10,090 nt of DNA from Nocardioides sp. Lineage in GTDB: Bacteria; Actinomycetota; Actinomycetes; Propionibacteriales; Nocardioidaceae. The notes under the pieces were generated by a model. It searched no databases. It worked only from the letters and a program-made list of their open reading frames with translations, and had not been told where the DNA came from. This document shows positions 1 through 6,026 of this stretch, one piece after another; position 1 is the stretch's first letter, and each line of letters starts with the position of its first letter. Location: NCBI GenBank assembly GCA_021731205.1, contig JAKFXV010000072.1:1-10090 (forward strand), in the 5' to 3' direction. Both the position numbers and the translations under genes were made by a program.

Positions 1-435
1 CGTGTGGACCTTGCAATGACCGAGACGGGCTCCGGAATGCGATTCGCTTGGGTCGAAGCAAAGCTCAAGTACGCGACTGACGCAGTGGAAGCACCGGAGG
101 TCTTCATCAACGGCGGCAACTCGATCGCCAAGGATGCGAGCAAACTCCTCGCTCGCCCCATAGCCACGCCGAAGTTCCTGCTGACCTGGGTCCCATACGT
201 GAGCCACTCTGCCTTTAGGTTGCGCTACGGCGCCGGCCACGATCAGCGAGACGACGGGTGGCGAGCACGCCTTGACATCGATCAGTGTCGGAACGCCTGC
301 GCTGCACTGCTCCGTCAGCTTGGCGATGCGCAACGAGTCGGAGTTCATTCGGGAAAGGGGCACTTCGGCGCGATCACCCTCGACGCCTGGTGGACCACTC
401 TGCTACCGACAGAGGAATCCAGCAGCCGACACTGA
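1..435 (+). CDS. Possible PD-(D/E)XK-type nuclease, C-terminal part (5' end outside window)
   Basis: The frame is open from base 1 (Arg, then Val) to a TGA at 433-435, so the gene very probably starts upstream of the window; the GTG at 4 need not be its start. The visible ~144 residues begin with a hydrophobic strand containing Asp (VDLAM), a short turn, and a second strand ending in VEAKLKY. An Asp followed ~15 residues later by E-x-K on a strand is the core pattern of PD-(D/E)XK nucleases, and that is the only functional hint. The remainder has conserved-looking strands (PKFLLTWVPYVSH) and a helix rich in Ala/Leu, but I recognise no specific family. It converges on the GIY-YIG nuclease gene, with 62 bp between the stop codons. 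The fold is an inference from a short motif. A hypothetical protein with a chance match is the alternative. Confidence 0.6.
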   Translation, partial: RVDLAMTETGSGMRFAWVEAKLKYATDAVEAPEVFINGGNSIAKDASKLLARPIATPKFLLTWVPYVSHSAFRLRYGAGHDQRDDGWRARLDIDQCRNACAALLRQLGDAQRVGVHSGKGHFGAITLDAWWTTLLPTEESSSRH

Positions 436-497
436 CGACTCACCGGGGACGCGTCTTTCCGGCTCCTCCGACTCGTCTTGTCTGGAATTGCTCGCGC

Positions 498-1097
498 TCA
501 CCCGTTGCCTGTCGGCACTGGACTCGGCTGCCAGGCCCTAGCGATGTCCGCCATTCGCTTCCTGGCCTCACGAACACGCGCTCGTGACTCGCCAACCTTG
601 TCTAGATTGAGCGGCGGACGCAGTTGGCGCACTACCGCGGTCTCGACATCGTCGAGCGTAAGATCCCCGGCCTTGACCCAGGTTGCCAACAACAGTCGCT
701 GCTCCATCCAGTTGCTCAAGCGCGTGTCACTGGCGGAATCGAGGCCGAAGTTGGCGCTGCCGTCGGGCTTGGCCGGATTGCGGGGCACCGCGACGAGGTC
801 AAGCTGTTGTGTGAGCAACGCGGCGAGGCTGCGCCGGACAGTGGAGGAGCCGGTCTTGCCTGTCGCGAAATGTGTACCGACATCGCGCCCGTTGAGACTC
901 ATTTCCGCCTTGCCGACGTACAGAGGCTGATCGTCGAAGGCAGAAGTCAGCCCAAGATCCGACCAGGCTTGTCCGTCTCCGTAGAACGCGTACAGCCCCG
1001 GCGCCTTCGGGACGAGGTTGACCGCCTCGATCCGAGGGTGACGTAGGCCGGCCAACGCGCGCAGCGCTGCGTTGACGACGAGGGCGTCATTGGTCAT
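498..1097 (-). CDS. GIY-YIG nuclease family protein
   Basis: This is a 199-residue protein if it starts at the ATG at 1097. It shows the GIY-YIG nuclease order: GLY at residues 34-36, YVG at 60-62, GR at 70-71 with a His at 76, a candidate catalytic Glu at 152, and the closing P-x-L-N with Asn at 164. The fold is a single-metal nuclease found in UvrC, homing enzymes and restriction enzymes such as Eco29kI. The size and the region between YVG and the Glu are closer to Eco29kI-like restriction enzymes than to UvrC, but no partner methyltransferase is visible. A GTG at 1196 overlaps the upstream stop codon (GTGA) and would add 33 residues. I prefer the ATG because that extra segment is Arg/Pro-rich and looks non-coding, though only a weak GAGG precedes the ATG. 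It is probably co-transcribed with the HARE-like gene at 1193-1630. Confidence 0.82.
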   Translation of the reverse strand: MTNDALVVNAALRALAGLRHPRIEAVNLVPKAPGLYAFYGDGQAWSDLGLTSAFDDQPLYVGKAEMSLNGRDVGTHFATGKTGSSTVRRSLAALLTQQLDLVAVPRNPAKPDGSANFGLDSASDTRLSNWMEQRLLLATWVKAGDLTLDDVETAVVRQLRPPLNLDKVGESRARVREARKRMADIARAWQPSPVPTGNG

Positions 1098-1192
1098 GTC
1101 TCGTCCTCGCCGTCGCCGCCAGTGATGGGCGAGGAATCTCCCGACGCGATCGGCGGCAATCGGCGCCGGACGCCCGCCCGGGTCCACACGGG

Positions 1193-1630
1193 TCACCGCG
1201 CGACAAAGTAGGACCCGTCCTTCTCGAACAGGTGGGGGTAGTGGTTGGCACGCGCATGAATCTGCTGGGACTCAGGCACTCGCCCGTCACGCATGCGATA
1301 CAACCCCTGCCGTTCAATCTCGACGATGATCTCGCTTGCCCGCAACCGACGATTCGGAGATTCGAGGACAACCTTATGCATGGCGTCGTGCAGCGTCATG
1401 TAGCCACCTGAGTGAGCTTCGACCGCGGCGGGCGGTAGGCTCCCGCCCACACCCGCAGCGCCTAACCCTGGGACCCTGCTCAGGATTCCCTCCAGCATGC
1501 CCACCTCTCGCTCGGCCGCTCCTAGTTCCGCTTGTGCCGCCTCACGCCTTCGGTGAGCCTCGATCAGGGCCGCGTCCAAATCGCTTCGATACAGTTCCCG
1601 GACCTCGTCCAGCGCATCTGTGTAAGACAT
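1193..1630 (-). CDS. Coiled-coil protein with C-terminal HARE-HTH-like winged-helix domain
   Basis: The protein has 145 residues. The start ATG at 1630 is chosen because GAGGAG lies 9 bases upstream of it; the longer frame to 1684 has no such site and would run over the promoter. Residues ~5-50 are a charged Ala/Leu/Glu-rich helix, likely a coiled coil. A Gly/Pro/Ala linker follows. Residues ~77-145 (from MTLHDAMHKV through ASEIIVEIERQGLY to HLFEKDGSYFVAR) match the layout of the HARE-HTH winged helix: a helix, a second helix ending in Gly-Leu-Tyr, a Q-I-H-A-R helix, then an F-x-K-x-G-x-Y-F hairpin. HARE-HTH domains are known in chromatin proteins and in bacterial restriction or DNA-modification proteins, where a DNA-binding or adaptor role is proposed. 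Here it sits directly upstream of the GIY-YIG gene, so it may be its targeting or regulatory subunit. The domain call is by eye. Confidence 0.78.
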   Translation of the reverse strand: MSYTDALDEVRELYRSDLDAALIEAHRRREAAQAELGAAEREVGMLEGILSRVPGLGAAGVGGSLPPAAVEAHSGGYMTLHDAMHKVVLESPNRRLRASEIIVEIERQGLYRMRDGRVPESQQIHARANHYPHLFEKDGSYFVAR

Positions 1631-1668
1631 TCGCACTCGCTCCTCGTATGTGACTGTTCTTTCAAACA

Positions 1669-1681
1669 TCACACAATGTGA
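1669..1681. promoter_or_regulatory. Palindrome over the -10 region (possible operator)
   Basis: TCACA-CAA-TGTGA is a perfect 5-3-5 inverted repeat lying on top of the proposed -10 box of the HARE/GIY-YIG promoter. A further copy of the half-site (ATGTGACTG, 1648-1656) occurs on the transcribed side. A repressor bound here would block initiation. The binding protein is unknown; the HARE-HTH-like protein is one candidate, by inference only. Confidence 0.35.
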
Positions 1682-1703
1682 CACTGACGTCCGAGTCTGT
1701 CAA
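1675..1703 (-). promoter_or_regulatory. Candidate sigma-70-type promoter for the HARE/GIY-YIG pair
   Basis: Reading the minus strand, a perfect TTGACA (plus-strand 1698-1703) is followed after 17 bases by CACATT (1675-1680), a weak -10 box. The predicted start near 1668 gives a leader of about 38 nt before the ATG at 1630. The -35 box and spacing are good and the -10 box is poor, so this is a moderate call. Confidence 0.45.
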
Positions 1704-2283
1704 GAGTGACTTGAGCGGGGACGTCCGAGCCGCCGAGCCGCGATCCATCTGCTGCCGCGTTCGCCATCACGGCCGACAATTCACCCCATCGGGGTCGCAG
1801 CCCCACCCGGTCCAAGCCGTGGTGACAACGGCTTGTCGCTGTTGTCGCACAGTGCGCGCGGACAACGCACTGGCCCCGTACTCGGCGACGTCCAGCCGCT
1901 CTGTCGGAGGAGAGCCGCTTGCGGTGGGGTTGGCCTGGGCTCGTAGTACGGGCGACTAGCCAGGCGGAACGACCGGCAGTCACACCGTTTCGGAAACCCA
2001 GTGAATCGCCATCAACTTAACGCTGCACAGAAGCACAAGGTGAGGGGAACGCACACAAGTGCAGCCATGAGGGGTGACCAACGAAGCGCCCGCCAGAGGC
2101 CCTCGCTAATCTGTGGTTCCTTTTGCCTTCTACGCCACAGGATGTGGATTGCTGTGCTGTGCGCAGCCGCAGGTCTTGGTCTCAGGCGGACCATCAACCC
2201 CGGCTCTGGCAAGAGCGAGGCGATGATCTTAAAGGGGCGGCTTAACGCCCACTCTTGTCGGTCGCGAGTGCGATGATCCGAGT
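1704..2283. other. Stretch without a convincing gene
   Basis: Frames on both strands here are short and lack a ribosome binding site or a recognisable domain. The stretch holds several GACAAC/GTTGTC half-sites around 1824-1866, a small hairpin just upstream of the ung-like gene (GGGCG at 2235-2239 with CGCCC at 2246-2250), and a repeated GCGATGATC (2220-2228 and 2270-2278). It presumably contains the promoter of the ung-like gene, but I see no clear -35/-10 pair. Confidence 0.4.
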
Positions 2284-3273
2284 GTGGCGACATACGAAGA
2301 GTTGAAGTGGGCGCTGAAGTACGACGGTTACGAGCGGTTCTCGCAAGACATGAGCGCGTACTACGAGCTCCTGCGGCCCGCCATGTCCACGTATGAGGCG
2401 ACCGGGCGGATCCCGGAATGGTGTGGTGTCGATCTTCTCCGTGCGTGGGCGTTCTACCGCCAGAGAGAGCACCACAATCTCGGACACGAGCCGATGGCGC
2501 GCGACTGGGATGACGTCTTGGATGCAATCCGCAGACATCCGGCGGCTAAGAAGCGCGACCTTCCGCCCGATCGTTCCCCGAACTTTTCCGGCGAGTGGGC
2601 CGCGCAACTTCGCTCCACGCTCGATGCGCCTTATTGGTCGGAACTCATGGAATTCATTGACATTGAGCGTCATTTTCAGGACGTCTTCCCAACGCCCGAT
2701 CGGACCTTCAAGGCCTTCGACCTAACGCCGTACGAGAGGATCCGTGTCGTCATCCTGGGCCAGGACCCGTACCCGACTCCGGGTGACGCCGACGGACTGG
2801 CCTTCTCGGTCTCGAACCCTGACTCGAGGACTCCCGACACTTTGAAGAACATCTTCAAGGAACTCGCGTCGGATGTCGGCGTTCCTGCTCCCCCTAGCAA
2901 CAGCCTTGAGGGCTGGGCCCATCAGGGCGTGTTGCTCCTCAACACCGCGTTGACTCTGCGTGCCGGCTCAACCGAAGACCACAAGGTGCATCGTCGATGG
3001 CGCTGGCACCGCCAAGGATGGCCCACCTTCACCGACGCGGTGATCTCCGCGGTCGCAGAGAAGGACGAGCGGGTCGTCTTCATCCTCTGGGGCAATGACG
3101 CCCGTCGGAAGGCGGTGCTGATCGACCAAACGCGGCACGACATCATCGAGCAAGTTCATCCGTCGCCGCTTTCCGCATACAAGGGCTTCTTCGGGAGTAG
3201 GCCGTTCACCCAGGCCAACGACATGCTGCGCCAGGCAGGCCGCGACACGATCGACTGGGCTCGCACATCCTAG
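2284..3273 (+). CDS. ung: Family 1 uracil-DNA glycosylase with N-terminal extension
   Basis: The protein has 329 residues and starts at a GTG. It removes uracil from DNA as the first step of base-excision repair. The catalytic core occupies residues ~103-329. It has the water-activating motif GQDPYP (159-164, Asp161), GLAFS with Phe174, LLLNT with Asn220 for uracil recognition, and the DNA-intercalation motif HPSPLS (292-297, His292). All the key family 1 residues are present. PYP instead of PYH after the catalytic Asp is, as I recall, common in actinobacterial Ung. The loop before GWPTFTDAVI is a few residues longer than usual (Arg/Trp/His-rich). Residues 1-~100 are an extra helical segment rich in Trp/Tyr/Arg that ordinary Ung (about 225-230 aa) lacks; I do not recognise it. 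The start is uncertain: there is no clear SD before the GTG, and Met23 (2350) is an alternative. This may be an accessory copy rather than the housekeeping ung. Confidence 0.93.
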   Translation: MATYEELKWALKYDGYERFSQDMSAYYELLRPAMSTYEATGRIPEWCGVDLLRAWAFYRQREHHNLGHEPMARDWDDVLDAIRRHPAAKKRDLPPDRSPNFSGEWAAQLRSTLDAPYWSELMEFIDIERHFQDVFPTPDRTFKAFDLTPYERIRVVILGQDPYPTPGDADGLAFSVSNPDSRTPDTLKNIFKELASDVGVPAPPSNSLEGWAHQGVLLLNTALTLRAGSTEDHKVHRRWRWHRQGWPTFTDAVISAVAEKDERVVFILWGNDARRKAVLIDQTRHDIIEQVHPSPLSAYKGFFGSRPFTQANDMLRQAGRDTIDWARTS

Positions 3274-3282
3274 AAGGCGCCA

Positions 3283-3321
3283 CCGGGCTGACCGCCCGGG
3301 ACCGCGCACCGCGACGGTGCG
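3283..3321 (+). terminator. Two tandem hairpins after ung
   Basis: Ten bases past the ung stop lies CCGGGC (3283-3288), a 5-nt loop and GCCCGG (3294-3299). Six bases on comes CGCACCG (3305-3311), a CGA loop and CGGTGCG (3315-3321). There is no T tract, as is common for actinobacterial terminators, so this is a likely but unproven transcription end. Confidence 0.55.
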
Positions 3322-3597
3322 ACCATCCGCCGCATAAGCCGCTACCCAATTGGCGTAAGCGGCCAGTTGTCGATGACCCTCCAAACCGGCCGGCCCCGTG
3401 GCTGAACACGTAGTCAAGCGTTAAGACCACCGGGAGCTTGCGCTAAGCGAAATGTCGATCCGGCCGAGACGTGGACGCCGCGTCGCCGGATGATCGCGAG
3501 AGCCAGCCTTGTATGCAGCGGCCACAGCCTTTCGCTGATGACTAGGTCTGGTGCGCTGTTCGGGAACTGTTTGCAAGCTCGGAGCCAAGTTTCCGGC
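3322..3597 (-). other. Flank of the IS110 element; possible coding remnant
   Basis: No complete gene is visible. On the minus strand a frame reads from the right end of the IS element through GEPETWLRACKQF to a stop at 3414-3416, about 60 residues outside the element, with fairly protein-like composition. It could be the 3' end of a gene cut by the IS110 insertion or simply chance. I found no matching 5' part on the other side of the element. From 3322 to 3413 I see nothing. Confidence 0.25.
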
Positions 3598-3609
3598 TCC
3601 CCTTTGTCG

Positions 3610-4824
3610 TCAAGAGGCGGTTGAGAGCTCATGATCGTTGGCGGTCTTCCGGTGACGCGAGGTCGGTTGTAGCGTCGATGTCGCGGGTCCGGGAAGTGGC
3701 TGATCCGAAGTGTCGATGAGCGGGTGAGAGTCGGCCGCGCTGGATTCTTGAGACGCCCCGCAGTGCCCTCCCGGACTCGCACCAACGGGCCGGTTCGCCG
3801 CCGCTGCCGCGGCGTCGTCGATCAGCTGGCGGTAGATCGCGTCGGAGATCCTGCGCTTCAGGCAGCGGATGGCCTCCTTGTGCTTCTTGCCGGCGGCTCG
3901 CTTGGTTCGGTAGTAGTCGCGGCCTTCGGTGTCGAGGCGGACCTGGGTGAGCGCGGCGATGTGGATCATGTGGTTGAGGCGACGGTTGCCGGCTCGGGAG
4001 AGCCGGTGACGGTTCTGCTCACCGGACGAGGCGTCCAGGGGTGCGGTGCCGGTCCAGGAGGCGAACCGGTTCCGGTCGGCGAACCGTGCGATGTCGCCGA
4101 CGTCTGCCAGGATCCGGGCTGCCACCACAGGTCCGACCCCGGTGATGTCCATCAGTCGTGACTGACGTGCCAGGACCATGTCTTTGAGCTCGGTGGTCGA
4201 CTTCTTGATCTTGGCCTCGACCGCGATGAGCTCAGCCAACTCTTCCGCGGCGATGCGGCGTCGGGTCGCGCCTGCGATGTCACGGGGCCGTACGGAGGCG
4301 AGCATCTTCCTAGCCTGTAGGGCGGTGATGTCGCGCTTGGCCTGGCCGGGAAGGAGCTCGGCGAGCAGCGCCTGCAGCCGGCACACGGTCTGGACCCGAC
4401 GACGCGTGAGCGCCTCACGCCGGTCGGTCAGCATCCTCATTGCTTCGAGCTCGCCGTCGACCTTGAGGACCCGCAGGGTGCTGGTGCGGACGGCGACGAT
4501 CGCGATGGAGTGGGCATCGCGGGCGTCGGTCTTGCGGTTGTGGCCGGTGTCGAAGAGCCGAACCCGAGCGGCGAGCTTGGCGGGCACATCGACGACGTGT
4601 TCGCCGTCCTCGAGCAGTCGCTGAGCGAGCGGACGTCCCACACCGTTGGCGCCCTCCACCGCCCAAACCCGCTCCGGCCAAGATGCGGCGTAGCCACGCA
4701 TCGCTGCGTAGCCGGCCCGTTCCGTGACGAATCGTCCAGTGCCCAACAGTTGCTCGTCACGGTCGACGACTTCGATAGTTGCGGACAGTTTGTGGGGATC
4801 GACCCCGATGATTACCTGGTTCAT
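3610..4824 (-). CDS. IS110-family transposase (DEDD recombinase)
   Basis: The protein has 404 residues, full length for the family. It recombines DNA at a site chosen by a bridge RNA made from the element's own non-coding end. The N-terminal RuvC-like domain shows the acidic set: Asp9 in GVDPHK, Glu57 in WAVEGANG, and Asp100 and Asp103 in HNRKTDARDAHS. A helical linker follows. The C-terminal Tnp domain carries a helix-hairpin-helix-like stretch (ITGVGPVVAARILADVGDI, ~227-245) and ASSGEQNRHRLSRAGNRRLN. The serine before Gly268 in that stretch is the likely nucleophile by analogy with IS621. The low-complexity tail (NRPVGASPGG, ESSAADSHPLIDTSDQPLPG) is usual for actinobacterial members. The ATG at 4824 follows GGGAG at a 6-base distance. 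No frameshift is seen, so the enzyme may be active. Confidence 0.95.
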   Translation of the reverse strand: MNQVIIGVDPHKLSATIEVVDRDEQLLGTGRFVTERAGYAAMRGYAASWPERVWAVEGANGVGRPLAQRLLEDGEHVVDVPAKLAARVRLFDTGHNRKTDARDAHSIAIVAVRTSTLRVLKVDGELEAMRMLTDRREALTRRRVQTVCRLQALLAELLPGQAKRDITALQARKMLASVRPRDIAGATRRRIAAEELAELIAVEAKIKKSTTELKDMVLARQSRLMDITGVGPVVAARILADVGDIARFADRNRFASWTGTAPLDASSGEQNRHRLSRAGNRRLNHMIHIAALTQVRLDTEGRDYYRTKRAAGKKHKEAIRCLKRRISDAIYRQLIDDAAAAAANRPVGASPGGHCGASQESSAADSHPLIDTSDQPLPGPATSTLQPTSRHRKTANDHELSTAS

Positions 4825-4859
4825 GTTTTGCTCCCGCCTGTGCTCGTTCCGATAGGGAC

Positions 4860-5130
4860 GGCGAGGCGGGCATTGCTACTACGAGCTGGGCAGTCCCCTT
4901 TTGGGCCACGCCTCGTCACGGCGCCCGGCGGGTCGCATACCGGAAGAGAGCCACACCCGCGAACGGCTGGGCAGCCCAAAAGAGAGCAAACCCGCCGAGC
5001 ACCTGGACCGAGTCTGGCCAGACACCGATCCTGACGGAATCCTCTAGTAGCAGCCCAAAAGAGAGCAAACCCGCCGAGCACCTGGACCGAGTCTGGCCAG
5101 ACACCGATCCTGACGGAATCCTCTAGTAGC
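4860..5130 (-). ncRNA. Candidate bridge RNA region in the IS110 left end
   Basis: IS110-group elements are known to encode a bridge RNA in the non-coding stretch upstream of the transposase. Here that stretch can fold. GCCCAAAA at 4974-4981 (and again at 5053-5060 in the duplicate) pairs with TTTTGGGC at 4899-4906, and the stem extends to about 13 bp with wobbles. Inside it, GCGGGT (4928-4933) pairs with ACCCGC (4955-4960) around a 21-nt loop (4934-4954), a plausible guide loop. The duplicated part also contains the 12-base palindrome GTCTGGCCAGAC. Exact ends and guide assignments cannot be set from one sequence. Confidence 0.5.
4971..5130. repeat. Perfect 79-bp tandem duplication
   Basis: Positions 4971-5051 are identical to 5050-5130 (81 matching bases at an offset of 79), giving two head-to-tail copies that each start near GCAGCCCAAAAGAG and end in CTCTAGTAG. 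A diverged partial third version of its first ~20 bases (AAGAGAGCCACACCCGC) lies just before, at 4944-4960. The absence of any mismatch points to a recent event. It lies in the upstream non-coding end of the IS110 element. Confidence 0.95.
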
Positions 5131-5188
5131 CCAATAAGGCGAAGAACGATAAGTCGGGGCTTCCTGCGAGACCCGTCGACTCTGGGGC

Positions 5189-5210
5189 CAGCGAGCGCAA
5201 ACGTTCGCTG
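5189..5210. other. Hairpin between IS110 end and riboswitch
   Basis: CAGCGAGCG (5189-5197), a CAAA loop and CGTTCGCTG (5202-5210) form a 9-bp stem with one G-T pair. It has no T tract on either side. It may be a terminator or part of the transcribed leader. Otherwise 5131-5291 holds nothing I can identify; it must contain the promoter for the riboswitch transcript. Confidence 0.35.
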
Positions 5211-5291
5211 CGGGGGCGCTTCCGCTGTGTCGGCACGTCTAGAAGCACGCGGGATCGCTACCTCTGTCGGTGCTCACCTCTAGCCTGCAAT

Positions 5292-5391
5292 CAGGTCTTG
5301 AGTTCCAGCGCGAAGCCCCGGCTCGTTGGACGGCAACCCGCCTCGTCGCGGGTGCTCCGGGTGACGACCTGCCGGCGCGAACCGTCGCCGG
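5292..5391 (+). promoter_or_regulatory. SAM riboswitch (SAM-IV-like)
   Basis: The aptamer closes with CAGGTC (5292-5297) pairing with GACCTG (5366-5371). Inside are CCAGC (5305-5309) with GTTGG (5325-5329), and ACCCGC (5336-5341) with GCGGGT (5348-5353) around CTCGTC. The sequence signatures GGCAACCCGCC and GGGTGCTCCGGGTGACGACC match what I recall of the SAM-IV consensus. CCCGG in the P2 loop (5317-5321) can form the pseudoknot with CCGGG (5357-5361). A further hairpin (CCGGCG 5372-5377 with CGCCGG 5386-5391) follows P1, as in SAM-IV. This class binds S-adenosylmethionine and normally represses methionine or sulfur metabolism genes in actinomycetes. Here it precedes the unknown 175-aa gene. 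Confidence 0.85.
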
Positions 5392-5397
5392 AACGAC

Positions 5398-5424
5398 GGG
5401 CCTGCGGGCCCTTCCCTGAGGAGG
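5398..5424 (+). promoter_or_regulatory. Expression platform hairpin and ribosome binding site
   Basis: GGGCC (5398-5402) pairs with GGCCC (5407-5411) around TGCG. The following CTTCC (5411-5415) can pair with GGAGG (5420-5424), the strong SD located 4 bases before the ATG at 5429. This arrangement fits translational control, with the SD sequestered when ligand is bound. A T-rich terminator is not seen. Confidence 0.45.
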
Positions 5425-5428
5425 CGTC

Positions 5429-5956
5429 ATGCCCACCATCTTCACCACAAAGATCAAGCCGGCCCACACGATCGGCCAGGAGGTCGAGATCTGGCTCGAT
5501 GAGTCAACCGCAACCGAGCCCGCACATCCGCTGATCTGGACCGGCGATCGCGGAGAAGCCGCGGTACACGGCGTTGAGCGGCTCTCGATGCTGATCTCGT
5601 CCATCCCTGCGCCAGCCAAGCTGGTCGACGGGTACCGGTACTTCTTTGGAATGGCCAAGTGGTCTGACCACCACCAACGGCCCTGGTGGGGCCAGACCAT
5701 GCGCTTGCAGGAAGGCTGGATCGTCGAGGTCTCCACGGGCTCGCACGACAGTTGGCCGCTGCGGGTATTTCGCGGACCCCCTGGCGCGACGTACCCCTCG
5801 CACACGGTGGGTGACTCTCCTGACCCCAGCGAGCTGTGGGGCCCGCTCGAGGCCGCCGAAATCATCTGGGCATGGCAGAACGACGGTGTGCCGGACTGGT
5901 GCCAGACCACGCTCGACTACCTCAACGTCGACCAACGCCGGCAGTACGGCCTGTGA
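5429..5956 (+). CDS. Hypothetical protein under a SAM riboswitch
   Basis: The protein has 175 residues and its start is fixed by GAGGAGG just upstream of the ATG. I do not recognise the family. It is soluble by composition, with no signal peptide or membrane segment. It is rich in aromatic residues, notably DGYRYFFGMAKWSDHHQRP (~67-85), a WW pair, LQEGWIVEVS and AEIIWAWQNDGVPDW (~142-156), which suggests a compact mostly-beta fold with a Trp-lined surface. It is acidic overall. It is the first gene after the SAM-IV-like riboswitch, and an HD-hydrolase remnant follows 70 bp later with its own strong SD, so the two may be co-transcribed. Riboswitch control suggests a link to SAM, methionine or sulfur status, but that rests on context only. 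A gene placed behind a borrowed riboswitch leader by recombination is possible. Confidence 0.8.
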   Translation: MPTIFTTKIKPAHTIGQEVEIWLDESTATEPAHPLIWTGDRGEAAVHGVERLSMLISSIPAPAKLVDGYRYFFGMAKWSDHHQRPWWGQTMRLQEGWIVEVSTGSHDSWPLRVFRGPPGATYPSHTVGDSPDPSELWGPLEAAEIIWAWQNDGVPDWCQTTLDYLNVDQRRQYGL

Positions 5957-6026
5957 GTCTGCGCAATCGGCAGACAGCGGACCCGACCAGCCACCAACAT
6001 CGTCATCACAGCACGGGAGGAAAACC

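Larger units (their letters stand above)
3598..5130 (-). mobile_element. IS110-family insertion sequence (boundaries approximate)
   Basis: The element comprises the 404-aa transposase plus about 300 bp of non-coding DNA upstream of its start codon and only a few bases after its stop. This layout is typical of the IS110 group, which has a long left end, a short right end and no clear terminal inverted repeats. The right end is placed near 3598 because TCCCCTTTG (3598-3606), just outside the stop codon, shares TCCCCTTT with 4894-4901 inside the left end. The left end is placed at the edge of the 79-bp duplication. Neither end is proved: IS110 elements leave only a dinucleotide core and no target duplication to read. 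Confidence 0.7.

Noticed and set aside
1678..1983. Open frames on both strands between the HARE-like gene and ung
   Set aside because: They are low-complexity, Arg/Ser-rich and lack an SD or a recognisable domain. The left edge overlaps the promoter of the HARE-like gene.
2012..2194. Minus-strand frame ending in a hydrophobic segment (PLMAALVCVPLTLCFCAALS)
   Set aside because: It looks like a small membrane peptide, but it has no SD, no clear start and no partner, and lies in a gene-poor stretch. It is most likely chance.
4916..5104. Repetitive minus-strand frames containing RRVCSLLGC-like and GGFALFWAA-like peptides
   Set aside because: They arise from translating the 79-bp duplication in the IS110 left end and are not genes.
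4971..5130. CRISPR array
   Set aside because: There are only two copies in direct contact, with no spacers and no cas genes. It is a simple tandem duplication.
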